From SAR324 cluster bacterium (GTDB taxonomy: Bacteria > SAR324 > NAC60-12): 64,000 nt of DNA. The position numbers and the translations under genes are program-made. How positions within the stretch are numbered: the stretch's first letter is position 1; each line of letters opens with the position of its first letter. A model generated the notes under the pieces. The model saw nothing but the letters and a program-made list of their open reading frames with translations, made no database searches and was not told where the DNA came from. This document shows positions 60,547 through 64,000 of this stretch, piece by piece. Location: contig JADGAV010000017.1 of the NCBI GenBank assembly GCA_015231825.1, forward strand, positions 1-64,000. Direction: 5' to 3'.

Positions 60547-62706
60547 TTATGGATTGATATTTTCTGAACGTTCAGAAAATTTCAGCAGAATTTTTCCTCG
60601 TTCTGACAAGTTCCACAACTGACCGACGCTTTGAATCAATTTTTGCTTCACATTCATTTCACTCAAAAGGCGAACCAAGGAAACCTCCAAATCGTTTACA
60701 ATTTTTATTTGATCACTGGACAGAGCATTTACTCCTAACTGTTTAAGAATTAAAAGCTCTGCCTGCGCATAGATCTTCTTGAGATCTTTAACTCGAGGAA
60801 GAATATATCGATAAATTTGTTCACTCAATTCATTTAGAACAGTTTGATCTTTCATTCGTCCTCGCAGATAAAGAGACATTTTATCTTCAGTTCCGGAATT
60901 TCTTAGAAATATTGAAGCCACGGTCTTATCATCTTCTTCAACTAAAAAATAAATCATATTGGGTTCTTCTGAACGATAAACATCACGAACAGAATTACCC
61001 GGCCATTTAGATTTGATCTGATCACTAATAAAACCAACAATCATCTTACGGAACTCTGAGTCGGGGTTCATCAGATCTGAATCGACATAATAAATAGAAT
61101 CACTTTTGTGAAACCCATGTTCGAAAGGTTTATGCAACCATTTATAAAAATCTTCATTGTCAGCAGGACGTAAATTTTCAATGGCAGAAAAAGAATTTAA
61201 GGCACTTTTAAGACCGTTACCGATATAAATTGGGTATATCCCACCAGAATTCAAAAAACCCATTGTAATAATATGACCAGATTCTTCACATCCAATCAAA
61301 AACTGAGAACTCCCCAATTGATTCAATTCATTTCGCATTGAAATGTAACCCAACTTGCTTCCTCCCTCTTCAAAGTATAAGCTTTCAATCTTTTTAAAGG
61401 CCTGAACAATCTTTAGAGCTTCGAAGTTGGAACTGTGAATCATTTCTGAAAGTAACAACTCAAATGCTTCTAGCGAATGAACAAATTTTGGTGTAGATAA
61501 AGCTTCACGATAGAATCTGCTGCGAACAGTCCAGTCAGCCAAAAAAGCTTGCCACAAAATCCATTTGTCACCGACAGCAGACTGACGGGATTCAAACCCC
61601 ATTTTACGGACTGCACGACTTGACTCCATATCACTTTCAACTGTATCCACATATAGAGGAACAGTTTTACCCCACGCCCCTGTATCTTTCAAATACTGAG
61701 CTTGTAAAAAAGCAAGTTTATCCCCAGAAAGAACAATAAGATCATCTTCAAATGCATCATAGTCCAAACGAAAATATCGGTCACCATCACCATCAAATAC
61801 AACCGCAGTACAAAAAGCAGATCCGCTCTTAATGGCGGTTCTCTGTCGCCGTCCTTCATCCAATAATCGAACCAGAGTATCATAGTTAGCAAATCGGCCC
61901 GTCGATTCAACTATCATATCAGCAGGAATTCGTGCTACCCCTTCCAGATCAGCAACCCCGGAATTCTTGTTAATTTCCTGATTGAAATCGACATTCGTGT
62001 AAATGATTCGTTCCACCGGCAGTTCTTCAAAGATCTTTTGGATGATTTTTGAAAATGCGCCGTTGGCTGCATCAACAACTAAGGTTATCCGATCAAATGA
62101 AGTTGGGCTCAGCCAGGAGTTGAACTTGCTCAAACTGAATTCGATGAAAACGTCTGACGCTTCTTCACTTCGATCAAACACTTTACCTTGCAGAGTTTCA
62201 TGAGCGAGTAATTTCCAATCAAACTGGAACAACTTGTCCGAGAAAATCTGATCATCCGCAGGAAATAATTTCAATCCAAGAGCACCAAGGAAGATTTTTA
62301 TCCCATTTTGGTCACTGGGATTATGGGAAGCAGTCAATACGAATGCACACTTTGCTTTAGCATGCAGTAAATAAAGTGCAATTGCCGGCGTTGGTAAAAC
62401 TCCCACAGTCAATACCGTCAATCCCGATTTTTGAATTCCTCTTATGGCTGCCTGACTGAAAACTCCCTCCCGGTCACGAGGATCCCAGCCAATAACAATA
62501 GAATCACCAGGATTTGCAAAACCGGAATGAATTAATTCACGGCAAAAAACATATGTGTACAGTTCAAAAAAAGAATCAGTTAAGACACCCAGTTCGGTGT
62601 AAGCGAGGATTGGATTGTGCACAGAACAGGATTCACTGGACTGAGTTCTCCCGCGAATTCCGTCAGTTCCTTGCAGACGTTGCGTTGGTGGGGATAATGT
62701 TGTCAT
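60547..62706 (-). CDS. Oversized phosphohexomutase (PGM/PMM/GlmM superfamily)
   Basis: All four superfamily motifs are present in order: LQGTDGIRG (11-19), phosphoserine loop TASHNP with Ser127, metal loop DGDGDR (305-310), sugar loop EESGH (474-478) and phosphate loop RNSGTEDK (602-609). It should thus be active on a hexose or amino-sugar phosphate. At 719 residues it is far longer than the usual 450-470, with extra sequence between motifs and about 80 extra C-terminal residues. It lies five bases after glmS, so GlmM function (glucosamine-6-P to glucosamine-1-P) is the first guess, though the sugar-loop EESGH fits other mutases too. Confidence 0.85.
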   Translation of the reverse strand: MTTLSPPTQRLQGTDGIRGRTQSSESCSVHNPILAYTELGVLTDSFFELYTYVFCRELIHSGFANPGDSIVIGWDPRDREGVFSQAAIRGIQKSGLTVLTVGVLPTPAIALYLLHAKAKCAFVLTASHNPSDQNGIKIFLGALGLKLFPADDQIFSDKLFQFDWKLLAHETLQGKVFDRSEEASDVFIEFSLSKFNSWLSPTSFDRITLVVDAANGAFSKIIQKIFEELPVERIIYTNVDFNQEINKNSGVADLEGVARIPADMIVESTGRFANYDTLVRLLDEGRRQRTAIKSGSAFCTAVVFDGDGDRYFRLDYDAFEDDLIVLSGDKLAFLQAQYLKDTGAWGKTVPLYVDTVESDMESSRAVRKMGFESRQSAVGDKWILWQAFLADWTVRSRFYREALSTPKFVHSLEAFELLLSEMIHSSNFEALKIVQAFKKIESLYFEEGGSKLGYISMRNELNQLGSSQFLIGCEESGHIITMGFLNSGGIYPIYIGNGLKSALNSFSAIENLRPADNEDFYKWLHKPFEHGFHKSDSIYYVDSDLMNPDSEFRKMIVGFISDQIKSKWPGNSVRDVYRSEEPNMIYFLVEEDDKTVASIFLRNSGTEDKMSLYLRGRMKDQTVLNELSEQIYRYILPRVKDLKKIYAQAELLILKQLGVNALSSDQIKIVNDLEVSLVRLLSEMNVKQKLIQSVGQLWNLSERGKILLKFSERSENINP

Positions 62707-62711
62707 TTATT

Positions 62712-64000
62712 TCAGGCCACTGTCACCGATTTTGCCAAATTTCTAGGCTTATCGATGTTTCGATTCAATTTAAGAGCGGAATAGTAGGCAAACAACTGAG
62801 CCATGATCATTTCCAAAAAAGGAGCCACTAAAAAATGTACCTTCGGCAAGCGAATCAAGTGGTCCAATAACTGCTCTGATTTTTCATCCCCTTCAAAAAT
62901 GAATCCATAAACCTTACCACCTCGTGCTTTGATTTCTTCAATCGCTATCAGCGTTCTTTCATGCAAATCAATTTGATCCGGAGGAGGAACAAAAAACAAA
63001 GAATAGAGACTTTCATCAATCATCGCCAAGGTGCCGTGTTTGAGAAACCCGGTTGCCATTCCTTCGGCGTGAAGATAGGTTACTTCTTTCATCTTGAGAG
63101 CAGATTCCATGGCAACTGGAAAATAGACACCGCAACCCAAAAACAACCAGTTGTGAATTTTGACAGACGTATCAGCCATGTTTCTGATAAAGCCTGACTG
63201 CTCATTCAGGGCGGTTTCAATTACATCAGGAAAATCTTCTAATGCGGTATAATATTCCTTATATTGATCTTCGGAAAGATGATTGTCCAGTCGGGCTACT
63301 TCAAGAACGATTCTCAACAAAATCATCATCTGGGAAAATGCAGCTTTTGTGGAAACTACACAAATTTCTGCACCGGATCCCTGCATGATTACGTTATCAA
63401 CCATCATGCTAATCGCTGAGCCCATTACATTCACAATCGCCCCCGTTTTCGATTGAAACGATTTTGCAAAGTTAATTGCCATTTTAGTATCATAAGTTTC
63501 ACCCGATTGTGATACCGTTAGCATCATATTTTTATCAGACAATATCGCAATGTCTTTAAATTCATCTGAACTGACCGCAGGCAAATGTCGTTTTGCAAAC
63601 TGAGCAAAAAAATATTGTCCTACCATGGAGACATAGAATGTTGTTCCAACCCCTACCAAATAACAAAGTTGGGATTGCTGAATCATTTTTGCCATTTTTT
63701 CAATTTCTTCTTTTTCAATTTTTAAAGCCTGCTTTGTGGTAAAAGGCTGATCAAAAATTTCCTTAAGCATGTAGTGAGAGTACCCCCCCTTTTTAGTCGA
63801 TTCAACATCCCAATGGATGGTGAACACATTCTTTTCTTTCTCTTCCTTTGTAGCAACATCCTTAATTCGGTAGTCCTGTTTGCCGACGATGGCATATTCT
63901 CCGTCATCCAAAGTGACGGCTGTTTTGGTAAACTCAAGAAAAGCATTAATGTCAGACCCAATAAAATTGCGACTTTCTCCTAAACCCAGCATCAAAGGTG
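62712..64000 (-). CDS. glmS: Glucosamine-6-phosphate synthase, C-terminal part (gene cut by window edge)
   Basis: GlmS makes glucosamine-6-phosphate from fructose-6-phosphate and glutamine. About 429 residues are visible, beginning inside the family block LGLGESRNFIGSDINAFLEF. The N-terminal glutaminase domain lies beyond 64000. Two SIS (sugar isomerase) domains are present: VGVGTTFYVSMVGQYF with SQSGETYDTKMAINFAKS, then GCGVYFPVAMESALKMKEVTYLHAEGMATGFLKHGTLAMID. The end, RNLAKSVTVA, is canonical for GlmS. It is followed at five bases by the phosphohexomutase. Confidence 0.96.
   Translation of the reverse strand, partial: PLMLGLGESRNFIGSDINAFLEFTKTAVTLDDGEYAIVGKQDYRIKDVATKEEKEKNVFTIHWDVESTKKGGYSHYMLKEIFDQPFTTKQALKIEKEEIEKMAKMIQQSQLCYLVGVGTTFYVSMVGQYFFAQFAKRHLPAVSSDEFKDIAILSDKNMMLTVSQSGETYDTKMAINFAKSFQSKTGAIVNVMGSAISMMVDNVIMQGSGAEICVVSTKAAFSQMMILLRIVLEVARLDNHLSEDQYKEYYTALEDFPDVIETALNEQSGFIRNMADTSVKIHNWLFLGCGVYFPVAMESALKMKEVTYLHAEGMATGFLKHGTLAMIDESLYSLFFVPPPDQIDLHERTLIAIEEIKARGGKVYGFIFEGDEKSEQLLDHLIRLPKVHFLVAPFLEMIMAQLFAYYSALKLNRNIDKPRNLAKSVTVA

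Overview
The window reads as ordinary, gene-dense chromosome of a Gram-negative bacterium with two membranes and AT-leaning DNA. An outer membrane is implied by an LpxL-type acyltransferase, SurA-like and LolA-like periplasmic proteins, lipoboxes and an Omp85-like barrel. The mix (2-oxoacid:ferredoxin oxidoreductase, TMTC-like TPR proteins, orphan LarB, many large repeat lipoproteins) fits an uncultured proteobacterial lineage of the deltaproteobacterial or SAR324 kind. That placement is inference only. I see no insertion sequence, prophage, CRISPR array or replication origin.

Layout. 1-190: two minus-strand tRNA genes (Thr-TGT, then Tyr-GTA running off the left edge), an order that often precedes tuf. 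295-4196: minus-strand operon of a CBS protein, KorA and a KorB-CBS fusion. 4592-12631: plus-strand coaD, a stand-alone FtsK membrane domain, a giant LRR/beta-propeller lipoprotein, a TMTC-like TPR membrane protein and tsaD. 12644-16979: minus-strand envelope operon (lipoprotein, metallophosphatase, LolA-like, SurA-like). 17406-20305: two plus-strand genes of unknown function. 20545-24395: metK, HPr, aroE and xseA. 24388-26190: an AmgK-like kinase and an unknown partner. 26363-29188: an inactive M1-peptidase/outer-membrane-barrel fusion. 29192-38290: a ten-gene minus-strand run (AAC(3)-like, LpxL-like, LarB, dead alpha/beta hydrolase, FecR protein, prepilin peptidase, TerB, and a PilMN/PilO/PilP or GspL/M/C-like inner-membrane platform). 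38669-43429: plus-strand ACP, SDR, AMP-ligase, LuxE and LuxC. 43403-46128: an alpha/alpha-barrel protein and thrC on minus. 46329-49356: a small secreted protein and a long coiled-coil protein. 49456-60240: plus-strand dxs, a coiled-coil protein, a TPR protein, lipA, trxA, truA, uvrB and priA. 60547-64000: glmS (cut by the window edge) and a very long phosphohexomutase on minus.

The best candidate for an undescribed system is the compact ACP/SDR/AMP-ligase/LuxE/LuxC operon. It carries fatty-acid reductase parts without luciferase, begins behind a 22-bp near-perfect palindrome, and lies beside envelope-glycan type genes. Other notable points are three proteins that keep a catalytic fold but lack active-site residues (M1-like, alpha/beta hydrolase-like, and an APH-like kinase with a partly changed loop), the doubled CBS regulation of KorAB, an FtsK membrane domain without its motor, and a lipoprotein whose repeat count fits two seven-bladed propellers.
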